A DNA stretch of 17,459 bases from Bacteroidales bacterium (GTDB lineage Bacteria; Bacteroidota; Bacteroidia; Bacteroidales; Muribaculaceae). The stretch spans positions 1 to 17,459 of the forward strand of contig SFGS01000052.1 in the NCBI GenBank assembly GCA_004557565.1. Direction: 5' to 3'. This document shows, piece by piece, positions 1 through 7,504 of this stretch; position 1 is the stretch's first letter; every line of letters begins with the position of its first letter. The notes under the pieces are model-generated. The model did no database searches. It was not told where the DNA came from and saw only the letters and a program-made list of their open reading frames with translations. Made by a program: the position numbers and the translations under genes.

Positions 1-150
1 CAAAGCGCACAATCCCTACGCCAAATGCGAAGCATTCCACATTGCTCCAAGGCTGTTTTTTATGTTTTTGTTTTTGATTCCATTCACAATTCGGCAACAA
101 AGCATAATTTATCCCCACAAATTTTCCACTGATTCCCCAAATCCCCCACC
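1..150. other. Left-edge noncoding stretch
   Basis: I see no credible gene here. There is a small hairpin (AATGC-GAA-GCATT, 24-36) and a T-rich run after position 55, which could be the end of a transcript entering from the left, but neither is convincing. The stretch from about 108 to 150 is rich in CCCC and contains fragments such as TTATCCCCAC and CTGATTCCCC. These loosely resemble the 33-bp repeats that follow and could be a decayed extra copy. Confidence 0.3.
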
Positions 151-234
151 ATTCCCTCATAAAAGTGTGGTAAAATCCCGATTATTCCCTCATAAAAGTG
201 TATTAAAACCCTGATTATTCCCTCATAAAAGTGT
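151..234. repeat. Three tandem 33-bp repeats upstream of ATPase gene
   Basis: The 18-bp core ATTCCCTCATAAAAGTGT occurs perfectly three times, at 151-168, 184-201 and 217-234, with an exact 33-bp period. The full units 151-183 and 184-216 agree at 29 of 33 positions; the third unit is cut off after its core. A 33-bp period is close to three helical turns, so all three copies would lie on one face of the DNA. The last core ends 8 bp before the -33 element of the ATPase promoter. The placement suggests an operator or activator-binding array for the downstream ATPase gene; this function is inferred. Confidence 0.9.
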
Positions 235-242
235 GAAAGGTG

Positions 243-273
243 TTGCTTTTTACGCTGATAATCACTAACTTTG
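243..273 (+). promoter_or_regulatory. Bacteroidetes-type promoter of the first ATPase gene
   Basis: TTG at 243-245 and TAACTTTG at 266-273 are separated by 20 bp, matching the Bacteroidetes primary sigma factor consensus (-33 TTG, -7 TAnnTTTG). Transcription would begin near 278-280, giving a leader of about 20 nt before the ATG at 299. The 33-bp repeat array lies directly upstream. Confidence 0.75.
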
Positions 274-298
274 TGGTATTATAAAAATCAGCTGTAAA

Positions 299-1624
299 AT
301 GAAGAGAAAAATCTATGATTCCTTACTGGCTTGGAAAGCAGATTCAGACCGCAAACCTCTAATTTTGGAAGGTGCCCGTCAGGTAGGGAAAACCTATATT
401 TTGATGGAGTTTGGCAAGTGTGAATACGATAACCTTATTTACATTAACTGTCAAAACAATTCATTCATGCAGAATTTGTTTACAATGGATTTCGATATGG
501 AACGAATTTTGCGTGATATTTCAGCTTACGCTGGTCAGGGAATTGTGCCGGGAAAAACCTTGATTTTCTTCGACGAGGCACAAGATGCTCCTCGCTGTGT
601 AGAGGCTTTGAAATATTTTTGCGAGGATGCTCGCGAACAGCATGTGGTGGTGGCAGGCTCTTTATTGGGATTGCTGACTCATCAGAATGTGTCGTACCCA
701 GTGGGGAAGGTCAATACGTTGCAACTGTACCCTATGTCGTTTGAGGAATTTTTGTGGGCAAAATCCGAGGACATACTTTGTGGAGTGCTTGACGAAATGG
801 ATTGGCGTTCGATTATGCCTTTTGACAATAAATTGCAAGACCTGTTGAGGCAATATTACTATGTGGGAGGTATGCCCGAAGTGGTGCGAAGCTATGTGAC
901 GGATAAAGATGTTCTGAAGGTGCGACAGATTCAGAATGAGATTCTGAAGAATTATAATAATGACTTCAGCAAACACGCAGGTGATGAAACACAACGCATT
1001 CGCATGGTGTGGAAATCGCTTCCGTCGCAACTTGTCAAGGAAAACAAGAAATTCATATATGGAGCGGTGAAAAAGGGCGCACGAGCAAAAGATTTTGAAA
1101 AAGCGGTGCAATGGCTTGTTGATGCGGGGTTAGTATATAAAGTGTCGCGATGCAAGAGCCCATCTATCCCGCTTCCTGTGTATGAAGACGAGAGCGCTTT
1201 TAAACTCTTTATGCTCGATGTGGGATTGTTAGGTGCCATGTCTGGTGTTCCTGCTCGCTTGATGCTCATAAACAGCGATGTGTTTATGGCTGCGAAAGGC
1301 GCATTCACTGAGAATTATGTGTTGCAGCAGTTGTTGGGGGTGGGCGACCTGTATATCTACTATTTCAGCAAAGACAACTCTACACAAGAAATTGATTTCC
1401 TTGTTCAATCGGGTGAACGAGTGGTGCCTGTGGAAGTGAAAGCTGAAGAAAATGTGAAAAGCAAGTCACTACGAGTCTTTGTGTGCGACGACCACAAAGA
1501 AAAGAACCTCAAAGCCGTAAGGTTAAGTATGAAGGGATATGTCGACCAAGAGTGGATGGAAAATGTGCCTCTCTACGCCACAGCCAGTTTCTTCAAAAAA
1601 ATCAAGCACAATTCCAGCATTTAG
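299..1624 (+). CDS. AAA ATPase with DUF4143-type nuclease-like C-terminal domain
   Basis: The protein has 441 residues, a normal full length for this family. The N-terminal AAA domain shows Walker A GARQVGKT (25-32), Walker B LIFFDEAQ (88-95) and a sensor-like stretch VVVAGS (116-121). The middle (about 180-300) is the helical winged-helix-like part usual in the family. The C-terminal region has the spacing of a PD-(D/E)XK nuclease fold: E338, then E364-I-D-F, then E379-V-K381. Such ATPases occur in many copies in Bacteroidales; their biological role is unknown, although links to mobile DNA or defence are often suggested. No membrane segment or signal peptide is visible, so it should be cytoplasmic. 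The ATG at 299 fits the promoter at 243-273. The gene appears monocistronic, with three 33-bp repeats in front of its promoter. Family call is firm, function unknown. Confidence 0.9.
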   Translation: MKRKIYDSLLAWKADSDRKPLILEGARQVGKTYILMEFGKCEYDNLIYINCQNNSFMQNLFTMDFDMERILRDISAYAGQGIVPGKTLIFFDEAQDAPRCVEALKYFCEDAREQHVVVAGSLLGLLTHQNVSYPVGKVNTLQLYPMSFEEFLWAKSEDILCGVLDEMDWRSIMPFDNKLQDLLRQYYYVGGMPEVVRSYVTDKDVLKVRQIQNEILKNYNNDFSKHAGDETQRIRMVWKSLPSQLVKENKKFIYGAVKKGARAKDFEKAVQWLVDAGLVYKVSRCKSPSIPLPVYEDESAFKLFMLDVGLLGAMSGVPARLMLINSDVFMAAKGAFTENYVLQQLLGVGDLYIYYFSKDNSTQEIDFLVQSGERVVPVEVKAEENVKSKSLRVFVCDDHKEKNLKAVRLSMKGYVDQEWMENVPLYATASFFKKIKHNSSI

Positions 1625-1738
1625 TGATTGCGTAAACAGCCTTTCGCCAAAACGTGATTTATGGGGGGAAATGGATTTGGATATGTGTTTATTTTGCCAA
1701 ATCGTCCACACGCGGATACCGATTTAATATGTGTAGTT

Positions 1739-1828
1739 GGTGTGATTGACCTTTACACCGATTAAATCCATTTACACCCAATTTACACCTATTTTTTTAT
1801 TTTTGTTCAAATTGGTGTTAATGGATTT
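1739..1828. repeat. TTTACACC/GGTGT repeat cluster with a long inverted repeat
   Basis: TTTACACC occurs three times in direct orientation (1752-1759, 1771-1778, 1782-1789), flanked by the inverted form GGTGT at 1739-1743 and 1814-1818. In addition, AAATCCATTTACACC (1764-1778) and GGTGTTAATGGATTT (1814-1828) pair as a 15-bp inverted repeat with one mismatch and a 35-bp spacer. The cluster lies in the 310-bp gap between the first ATPase gene and the ABC importer operon. No T-tract follows, so a terminator is unlikely. An operator for the importer operon is the simplest reading. No cobalamin-riboswitch-like conserved box was found here. Confidence 0.6.
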
Positions 1829-1908
1829 TCAATGGGTTAAATAGGCGTTTTTGTTTCAGTCACCCAGTATTTTTCCACTGAACCGAATTTTAATATGTGT
1901 TTTTTTCT

Positions 1909-1916
1909 TAAATTTG
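1909..1916 (+). promoter_or_regulatory. Possible -7 element of the ABC importer operon
   Basis: TAAATTTG at 1909-1916 matches the Bacteroidetes -7 consensus TAnnTTTG and lies 18 bp before the ATG at 1935. No good TTTG or TTG is present 19-21 bp upstream (only TTTTA), so a promoter here would need help from an activator or be weak. The rest of 1625-1934 contains no gene that I can support. Confidence 0.45.
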
Positions 1917-1934
1917 TGGGATAAATTGGAATTA

Positions 1935-3041
1935 ATGATGAAGATACGGTATTTTCTTTGTGCCTTGTTGGTGATTGTGCTCGTTTCTTGCGGAGGTGGT
2001 GAGGCCAAAAAGGTGGAGTCTGCTGAAAAGAAGCAGGCGCAGTTGCTCACGATGGAGCAGTGTGATGGATATGTGAAAGCCACGATTCAAGACCCTTGGA
2101 ACGATGGCAAAGTGCTCCACACCTACATTCTTGTTCCTCGCGATTCGGCTATGCCGAAGCAGCTCCCAGAGGGCACGGTGGTGCGCACGCCTATCCAAAA
2201 TGCGCTGGTGTATAGCGAGGTGCACACAAGTTTGATGCGTGAACTCGGCGGATTCGGTGCGGTGAAGGGCGTTTGCGATGCCAACTACTATACCGATGCC
2301 CAGGTGCTCAGTGGCGTGAAGGCTGGCACGATTGCCGACTGCGGTAACTCCATGTCGCCCACCATTGAGAAGGTGATAGCCATGAAGCCCGATGCCATTC
2401 TGCTTTCGCCGTATCAAGATGCCTCGTATGGACAAATTGAGAAAATGAACATTCCTATTATTGAATGTGCCGACTATCTTGAATACACTCCGCTGGGACG
2501 TGCCGAGTGGGTGAAATTCTACGGTGCGCTGCTTGGCAAATCTGTTCAAGCCGACAGTCTGTATGATGCCGTGGCTGGGCGCTACCTTGCCATTGCCGAA
2601 AAAGCGGCTACCGCTAAAAGTAAGCCATCGGTTATCACCGAGATGGTGATTAGTGGCGTGTGGGCTGTGCCTGGAGGCAATAGTTACATGGCGAAAATCA
2701 TTGCCGATGCCGGAGGCGACTATCCTTGGGCTGCCGACAAGAGCACCGGTTCGCTCTCGCTCGACTTCAACCAAGTGCTGGCAAAGGCGCAAAAGGCAGA
2801 TTTTTGGTTCGTGAAGTGGACCGGCATCAATTCGCTTGCCGACTTGCAAAGCCAATACGACCTGAACAAGAGTTTTGAGGCGTTCAAGCAAAAGAAAGTG
2901 TGGGCGTGCGACACCGAAAAATCGCACTTCTTCGTGCGTGTGCCATTCCACCCCGATTTGCTGTTGAGCGAATTTGCGGCAGTGCTTCACCCCGAACTTT
3001 TCCCCGACGTTAAAACCGAATTTTATTACAATCTGAAATAA
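1935..3041 (+). CDS. ABC importer substrate-binding lipoprotein (FecB/BtuF-like)
   Basis: This is the binding protein of a type II ABC importer for a metal chelate such as siderophore-iron, haem or cobalamin; the ligand cannot be told from sequence. From the ATG at 1935 it has 368 residues (a second ATG follows at once). Residues 1-19 form a lipoprotein signal peptide with lipobox LVSC and acceptor Cys19, followed by a short charged linker. The mature part is a periplasmic-binding fold of the two-lobe FecB type, with the pattern PDAILLSPYQ and a following IPIIE segment typical of these proteins. An upstream in-frame extension to 1851 was rejected because it would bury the signal peptide and overlap the -7 box. 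Its stop codon overlaps the permease start (TAATG), so the two are translationally coupled. There is no TonB-dependent receptor in the window to hint at the ligand. Confidence 0.88.
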   Translation: MMKIRYFLCALLVIVLVSCGGGEAKKVESAEKKQAQLLTMEQCDGYVKATIQDPWNDGKVLHTYILVPRDSAMPKQLPEGTVVRTPIQNALVYSEVHTSLMRELGGFGAVKGVCDANYYTDAQVLSGVKAGTIADCGNSMSPTIEKVIAMKPDAILLSPYQDASYGQIEKMNIPIIECADYLEYTPLGRAEWVKFYGALLGKSVQADSLYDAVAGRYLAIAEKAATAKSKPSVITEMVISGVWAVPGGNSYMAKIIADAGGDYPWAADKSTGSLSLDFNQVLAKAQKADFWFVKWTGINSLADLQSQYDLNKSFEAFKQKKVWACDTEKSHFFVRVPFHPDLLLSEFAAVLHPELFPDVKTEFYYNLK

Positions 3042-4087
3042 TGGGCCATTCTTCATCACGCAGGTTTTCGCTCACGGTGATACTGCTGCTGGCGCTGTTG
3101 GCGCTGTTGGCGGTGGCTTGCCTTGTGTTTGGATCCGTCGATATCGACGCGTCGGCGGTGATGAGCATCGTGATGGGCAACGAGAGCGACAACGAGGCTT
3201 GGAACATCATCGTGCTTCAAACTCGCATTCCCATGATTCTCACCGCTGCGCTTGCCGGTGCGGCATTGGCTATTTCGGGACTTCTGCTCCAAACCACCTT
3301 TAACAATCCGCTGGCTGGCCCGTCGATTCTGGGCGTAAGTACAGGCGCGGGACTTGGTGTGGCGGTGGTGATGCTTGCCATGGGCGGCACTATCGGCAAG
3401 ATGATGGGCGATGTGGCGATAGGCGGCTACATTGCCACGCTGATAGGCGCATTCATTGGCGCAGGCGCGGTGATGCTGGTGCTGATTGTGTTTTCGTCGA
3501 TAGTGAAAAGTAGCACGATGCTGCTCATCATAGGTATGCTTGTGAGCTATTTGGCATCGAGTGTGGTGCAGCTGCTCAATTCCGTAGCCACCGAAGAGGG
3601 CGTGCACAGTTATGTGGCGTGGGGATTCGGCAATTTCTCAGGTGTGACTAATGCGCAAATGCCGCTCTTCGCCTCGCTCATCATCGTTGGGCTTATTGGG
3701 TCGGTGATGATGGTGAAGTCGCTCAACGCCCTGCTGCTTGGCACTCGCTACGCCGAAAACTTAGGCGTGAACACCCATCGCACACGCATCGCCTTGCTCA
3801 CGGTGACGGGGCTGCTCACAGCCGTGGTTACTGCCTATTGCGGCCCGATTGGTTTCCTCGGACTGGTGGTGCCACACATTGCCAGACTTATGCTCGCCAC
3901 AAGCAACCACAGCCGTCTCATACCGGTCACTATCCTTGCAGGTGCCGACATCGCCTTGTTTTGCACGCTTTTGAGCGTGGGCGGCGACCATGGTGTGATA
4001 CCAATCAACGCCATCACACCCATCATTGGCGTGCCCATCATTCTCTATATTATTTTGAATCGTAGAAAAATACAATATTTCAACTGA
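3041..4087 (+). CDS. FecCD-family ABC transporter permease
   Basis: The protein has 348 residues with about ten hydrophobic membrane segments, the usual size of BtuC/FhuB/FecCD permeases. Family hallmarks are RIPMIL (62-67), the stretch LLLQTTFNNPLAGPSILG (81-98), and GPIGFLGLVVPH (268-279), which forms the coupling region facing the ATPase. It should form a homodimer in the inner membrane that receives substrate from the upstream lipoprotein. Its ATG shares one base with the stop codon of the binding protein, and the ATPase gene starts 7 bp after its end, so all three are one operon. Only one permease gene is present, as in BtuC-type homodimeric systems. Confidence 0.93.
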   Translation: MGHSSSRRFSLTVILLLALLALLAVACLVFGSVDIDASAVMSIVMGNESDNEAWNIIVLQTRIPMILTAALAGAALAISGLLLQTTFNNPLAGPSILGVSTGAGLGVAVVMLAMGGTIGKMMGDVAIGGYIATLIGAFIGAGAVMLVLIVFSSIVKSSTMLLIIGMLVSYLASSVVQLLNSVATEEGVHSYVAWGFGNFSGVTNAQMPLFASLIIVGLIGSVMMVKSLNALLLGTRYAENLGVNTHRTRIALLTVTGLLTAVVTAYCGPIGFLGLVVPHIARLMLATSNHSRLIPVTILAGADIALFCTLLSVGGDHGVIPINAITPIIGVPIILYIILNRRKIQYFN

Positions 4088-4094
4088 CACTATC

Positions 4095-4880
4095 ATGGCA
4101 ATATTTGAAACTCAGAATCTCGCAGTGGGATATACCCACGGAAAGCAAACCACCACCTTGCTCAGTGGTTTGAACCTTTCGCTGGATAGTGGGCAGTTGG
4201 TGGCGCTGCTTGGGCAAAACGGCGCAGGCAAGTCCACACTCATTCGTGCGCTCACGTTTGCCACGAAGCCCATCGAAGGCAAAATTCTGCTGCATGGCGT
4301 GGATTTCGACACCATCACCAAATCGGAGCGTGCGCGCCTCTTGGGGCTGGTGTCCACCGAGCGCATTCAGGCAGGGGCACTCACCGTAAGCGAACTGGTG
4401 GGGCTCGGCCGTCAGCCCTACACGGGCTTTTTGGGGCGATTGAGCGACGACGACCGCGCAATCGTTGCCGACGCTATCCGCAGCGTGGGTATGAGTCACA
4501 AGGCGGAGAGTTTTGTGGCAAACCTCAGCGATGGCGAGCGCCAAAAGGTGATGATTGCACGAGCCTTAGCGCAGCACACGCCCATCATTGTGCTCGACGA
4601 ACCTACCGCCTTCCTCGATGCCGCAAGCCGCATCGAAACCATGCAACTTCTTGCCGCCCTTGCCCACGAGCAGGGCAAAGCCATCTTGCTATCCACCCAC
4701 GACATTTCGCGCTCGCTCATGCTCACCGACCAACTGTGGGTCATCACACGCGACCGCCAGGTGCTTACCGGTGCCACCCCCGAAATGGTGCGCAGCCAAG
4801 CCATGAACCAAGTGTTCGCCAACCCCTCCATCACCTTCAACCCCACCCACTGCGACTACGAATCCACCCCTCCCGAATAA
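4095..4880 (+). CDS. ABC transporter ATP-binding protein (FecE/BtuD-like)
   Basis: This 261-residue protein powers the importer. Walker A GQNGAGKS (40-47), signature LSDGE (144-148), Walker B IIVLDEPT (164-171) and the switch histidine in STHD (H202) are all intact. The expected Q-loop glutamine after the first domain is not in its usual place: the text reads GLVSTER (84-90) where most FecE-type ATPases have a VPQ- or VSQ-like stretch. Some Bacteroidetes members, as I recall them, carry TE here, so this is probably a lineage trait and not damage. The gene is last in the importer operon and converges on the metallophosphoesterase gene across 97 bp, in which I see a CGCTATAGCG palindrome (4887-4896) but no clear terminator. 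Confidence 0.93.
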   Translation: MAIFETQNLAVGYTHGKQTTTLLSGLNLSLDSGQLVALLGQNGAGKSTLIRALTFATKPIEGKILLHGVDFDTITKSERARLLGLVSTERIQAGALTVSELVGLGRQPYTGFLGRLSDDDRAIVADAIRSVGMSHKAESFVANLSDGERQKVMIARALAQHTPIIVLDEPTAFLDAASRIETMQLLAALAHEQGKAILLSTHDISRSLMLTDQLWVITRDRQVLTGATPEMVRSQAMNQVFANPSITFNPTHCDYESTPPE

Positions 4881-4977
4881 CCCCCACGCTATAGCGAATG
4901 GTATCCCTAAAAAGGCATATCCTTACGCTATGATATAGATAGTTCTCTTGGAAGATGAGTATATGTTGTTGGTGGGG

Positions 4978-5745
4978 CTATACTTCTATGTGTTTGTCGT
5001 GTTTGAATGAGAGGTGTTCGTTATGGAACACATATCCCAGTTGGTTTGAAACACAAAGTGTATTGCCGATTCTCACATCCACATTGTAGTGGGAATGTCC
5101 GTAAATCCAATATTGGATGTCGCTCATTTCGATAAAGTCGGCTAATTCTACTGTGAATGCTCCGTTCACAGGGCTTCCTTTATATTTAGGGCACAACATT
5201 TGGAATGAAGGCACATGGTGAGTGACCACTATCTTGTGCTTTGCCATACTTGTGCCGATAGAGCATTTGATAAATTCAAAGCACCGCCTATGCTCTCGGT
5301 TGAAGTCAGCAAAAGTAAGCAACTGCCTATCATAAATAATTCTTTTAAAATCCGACACAGCACGCTCGGTAAAAGCGGCTTCGTTCAGCGGAATATACGA
5401 CCACAATGTGGACACTATAATGTCGGTGTCGCCTATCGTTACGCAAGCGTTGTAATAAGCTTTGACATTGTGTCTGATTTCCAAACAATATCCGTCGTGT
5501 AAGGTCGCAATATCAAAAAACTTATAAAATTCATGGTTTCCCATTGCAACAATCACTTGCTGGTAATTCTCCGAGGCCCAATCCCAAAATGGATGTCGAC
5601 TGTAATTGTCGTCACCAAGATAGCCAATATCGCCAGCTAATACGAGTATGTCGCCAACCACTTCAAGGGGATTGTATTTGATATAACTCGCATTGTCTGA
5701 GAACTCTAAATGTAAATCGGAAGCATATTGTATTTTCATCTTCAT
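4978..5745 (-). CDS. Calcineurin-like metallophosphoesterase
   Basis: A 255-residue soluble protein with the full set of dimetal phosphoesterase motifs: SDLH (D10, H12), AGD (D39), GNHE (N70, H71), THH (H176, H177) and GHSH (H217, H219). The fold hydrolyses phosphomonoesters or phosphodiesters, from nucleotides to nucleic acids; the substrate here is unknown. Its ATG overlaps the stop of the upstream nucleotidyltransferase gene (ATGA, 4 bp), so it is translationally coupled and very likely functions with it. A second in-frame ATG two codons downstream is possible. It is the last gene of a cassette headed by an AbiEi-like winged-helix protein. It could reverse or modify the product of the nucleotidyltransferase, degrade a nucleotide signal, or be a separate effector; these roles are inference from linkage only. 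Confidence 0.9.
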   Translation of the reverse strand: MKMKIQYASDLHLEFSDNASYIKYNPLEVVGDILVLAGDIGYLGDDNYSRHPFWDWASENYQQVIVAMGNHEFYKFFDIATLHDGYCLEIRHNVKAYYNACVTIGDTDIIVSTLWSYIPLNEAAFTERAVSDFKRIIYDRQLLTFADFNREHRRCFEFIKCSIGTSMAKHKIVVTHHVPSFQMLCPKYKGSPVNGAFTVELADFIEMSDIQYWIYGHSHYNVDVRIGNTLCVSNQLGYVFHNEHLSFKHDKHIEV

Positions 5746-6518
5746 GCAATAAAAAGGGTGTCTAATTGTTCCAACAATTGCTCTATTGTTGCCAAATCGG
5801 TATCAAGTGACTTGGCTAATGATTGACCAGTTTCGCCAAAATTTTTACGCAAATCGGCTACAAATTCCATTACGCATTGCTTGATAGGTTCAGGAGCTGC
5901 CACGTTAGCATTTTCTGCGATGACTACATTCTTTAGCACATCGGAGCGATGCTTTTTAATATCTTTGGTGTTGACGTGCTTTCCTTCCTGCTTATCCTTT
6001 GTGAGATTAAGATATGCTCTTGCTTTAAGAGCTATCAGTGCAATAGGGGAAGCGTGGCGAATGCCGTTGGTCAAAACGCTGTTTTCAATGGTGAAATGAT
6101 AAAAATCATCGTCCATAATAATAGCACTCAAACTTGATACATCGTCGGAAGTGGGCAGCGGTTCAATCAGCAATCCTTGAGGTTCTCCTAATATGTCGGA
6201 ATGACGCGACAGCAATTCAATCATCGACGGATAGCCATCTTTGCCGTCAAGGAAACGATACAGCTCGTAGCTCGCAGGTTCGCCTTGCTCTGTTTTGCGC
6301 TTCTCAGGACGGTAGCCAGCTTCTTTTATGAATTGCCAAAATCTTTCGGCAAAGGCTGCACTCATATTCTCCACAACGACAATCATGTCTATATCGTGAG
6401 TGGCTCGTGCTCGCACGGCAGTTCCTGTCATTGCTATATCACATGCAGTACCGCCTATTATCACATAATTTTCGGAGTAGTGCGCAAAGGCTTCTCTAAA
6501 CTTATCTAATCCTACCAT
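5742..6518 (-). CDS. AbiEii-like nucleotidyltransferase (putative toxin)
   Basis: The 258-residue protein carries the polymerase-beta-type nucleotidyltransferase signature: GGTA (22-25), then R38-x-T40-x-D42-I-D44, with a likely third acidic residue at E101 in SMIELLS. A helix resembling the conserved LIALKARAYLNL segment (161-172), followed by a lysine-rich K-DIKKH region (185-190), is shared with the AbiEii/AbiGii toxin superfamily. AbiEii-type enzymes transfer nucleotides to cellular targets (tRNA 3' ends in studied homologues), halting growth. The gene overlaps the upstream winged-helix gene by 7 bp and the downstream phosphoesterase gene by 4 bp. This matches the antitoxin-first order of type IV AbiE systems. 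It could instead be a non-toxic nucleotidyltransferase with an unrelated target; the superfamily assignment is firmer than the toxin role. Confidence 0.75.
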   Translation of the reverse strand: MVGLDKFREAFAHYSENYVIIGGTACDIAMTGTAVRARATHDIDMIVVVENMSAAFAERFWQFIKEAGYRPEKRKTEQGEPASYELYRFLDGKDGYPSMIELLSRHSDILGEPQGLLIEPLPTSDDVSSLSAIIMDDDFYHFTIENSVLTNGIRHASPIALIALKARAYLNLTKDKQEGKHVNTKDIKKHRSDVLKNVVIAENANVAAPEPIKQCVMEFVADLRKNFGETGQSLAKSLDTDLATIEQLLEQLDTLFIA

Positions 6519-7471
6519 TTCATATTTTCTATTAGGTATTCCACTTCTTGTTCCACTCTCGGATCGTCGTCATTTGCAAGAGAAAGGGCTAACGACAATT
6601 TGTCAACACAATTCTCCGACGCTTCAATTTGTTTTATAGGGGGATATTTCCATACCTCCACAATCACTTGCCCATCAAAAGGATTGAGATTAACGAATGC
6701 TTCTTCTGATTTCAATTTTCTGAACTCTTTTGCTGTAATTGCTACCCAATTTTCACTGTCGGGATTGAGATGTGAATGTTTTGCCAATGCGTTTATGCCA
6801 CAAACAGGGAATGATTCTCCATTGCGAAGTTCATCGCAATACACGATTTTCTCCACAGGATTAATCAGATATGGTTTTGCTTTCTCCCAAAGGGCTTTGC
6901 CAGATAGGGGAAAATGTATGGCCTTACTCTTTGAACCTACATTGATTTTAGTGCATAAGCCCAAGTCGGCAAGACAGGTAATGCCCAGTGTGATGCTTTC
7001 GTAAGAGTATGGCACTTTTTCTTTAATAGCCATCGCACTCATATTTTCCAACGATGCTACTTGAAGATGGAAGAGTAACAAGTATTGTGCAACTGGGGTT
7101 AAACGGATAGGTCTTTTCCTGTTTCCCACACACTCCAATGCGATTAGCGTCGGAAGGAATGCGTATTTGTCCGACATCACAAAATAAACGCCCTTGTCCA
7201 CCAAGCGTTGGCGCTCGTAAGTCGGTCCTGACTTGAGGATAAAAACCACAGGTAGCCCAAATAGTTTCTTAAGTCGGTCTGCCATGAAGGCGCAATTTCT
7301 TGGAGTGGGATTTGAGTTCTTCGGTCTTACGAAAAGCAAGTTCATCTCCTGAAATGCACCGTCAAAGAATTCAAATCCAATCTTATCGCCGATGGTGATA
7401 CCTTTTAAGTCTTTCACCTCTCGTTTTGAGAGTGGAATTCTTCGTCCATTTATAATAACTTCAGCACTCAT
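6512..7471 (-). CDS. AbiEi-like winged-helix protein (putative antitoxin/repressor)
   Basis: The protein has 319 residues and no signal peptide. The N-terminal 110 residues form an alpha/beta region containing the pattern FGLPVVFILKSG (71-82) and GVYFVMSDKYAFLP (94-107), similar in rhythm to proteins paired with AbiEii-type transferases. Residues of about 124-180, beginning LTPVAQYLLLFHLQ, look like a MarR/AbiEi-type winged helix. The C-terminal domain ends in an acidic tail. In known AbiE systems the first gene encodes an antitoxin that also represses its own promoter, and here a perfect palindrome (7481-7499) sits just upstream of the start codon. The ATG at 7471 is supported by the promoter at 7505-7535. 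The family is inferred from architecture and context; I do not recognise the exact family. Confidence 0.65.
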   Translation of the reverse strand: MSAEVIINGRRIPLSKREVKDLKGITIGDKIGFEFFDGAFQEMNLLFVRPKNSNPTPRNCAFMADRLKKLFGLPVVFILKSGPTYERQRLVDKGVYFVMSDKYAFLPTLIALECVGNRKRPIRLTPVAQYLLLFHLQVASLENMSAMAIKEKVPYSYESITLGITCLADLGLCTKINVGSKSKAIHFPLSGKALWEKAKPYLINPVEKIVYCDELRNGESFPVCGINALAKHSHLNPDSENWVAITAKEFRKLKSEEAFVNLNPFDGQVIVEVWKYPPIKQIEASENCVDKLSLALSLANDDDPRVEQEVEYLIENMKW

Positions 7472-7480
7472 ATTGCATCA

Positions 7481-7499
7481 TTTTAATACGATATTAAAA
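7481..7499. promoter_or_regulatory. Perfect palindrome, candidate autorepressor operator
   Basis: TTTTAATA-CGA-TATTAAAA is a perfect inverted repeat with 8-bp arms and a 3-bp centre. It lies between the -7 box (7505-7512) and the ATG (7471) of the AbiEi-like gene and covers the predicted transcription start near 7498. A repressor bound here would block initiation. The adjacent winged-helix gene is the natural candidate, as AbiEi proteins bind inverted repeats in their own promoters. Confidence 0.65.
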
Positions 7500-7504
7500 C
7501 GTAG

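Noticed and set aside
151..234. Short CRISPR array
   Set aside because: The between-core segments are themselves similar (29 of 33 positions over the unit), so they are tandem repeats, not unique spacers; no cas genes are present.
151..298. Type III toxin-antitoxin RNA repeats followed by a toxin gene
   Set aside because: The promoter lies after the repeats, so they would not be transcribed with the gene, and the protein is an AAA ATPase, not a ToxN-like RNase.
1646..1700. GCCAAAAC and TTTTGCCAAA near the end of the first ATPase gene, resembling the half-sites at 17203-17342
   Set aside because: Only two short, imperfectly spaced matches in AT-rich DNA; coincidence is likely.
1625..1934. 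Cobalamin riboswitch before the importer operon
   Set aside because: I could not find the conserved B12-box-like sequence or a long GC-rich leader; the motifs present are short AT-rich repeats.
1932..3059. Long open frame antisense to the ABC binding-protein gene (375 codons)
   Set aside because: The plus-strand frame encodes a clear lipoprotein with family motifs; the antisense product is histidine-rich and resembles no family.
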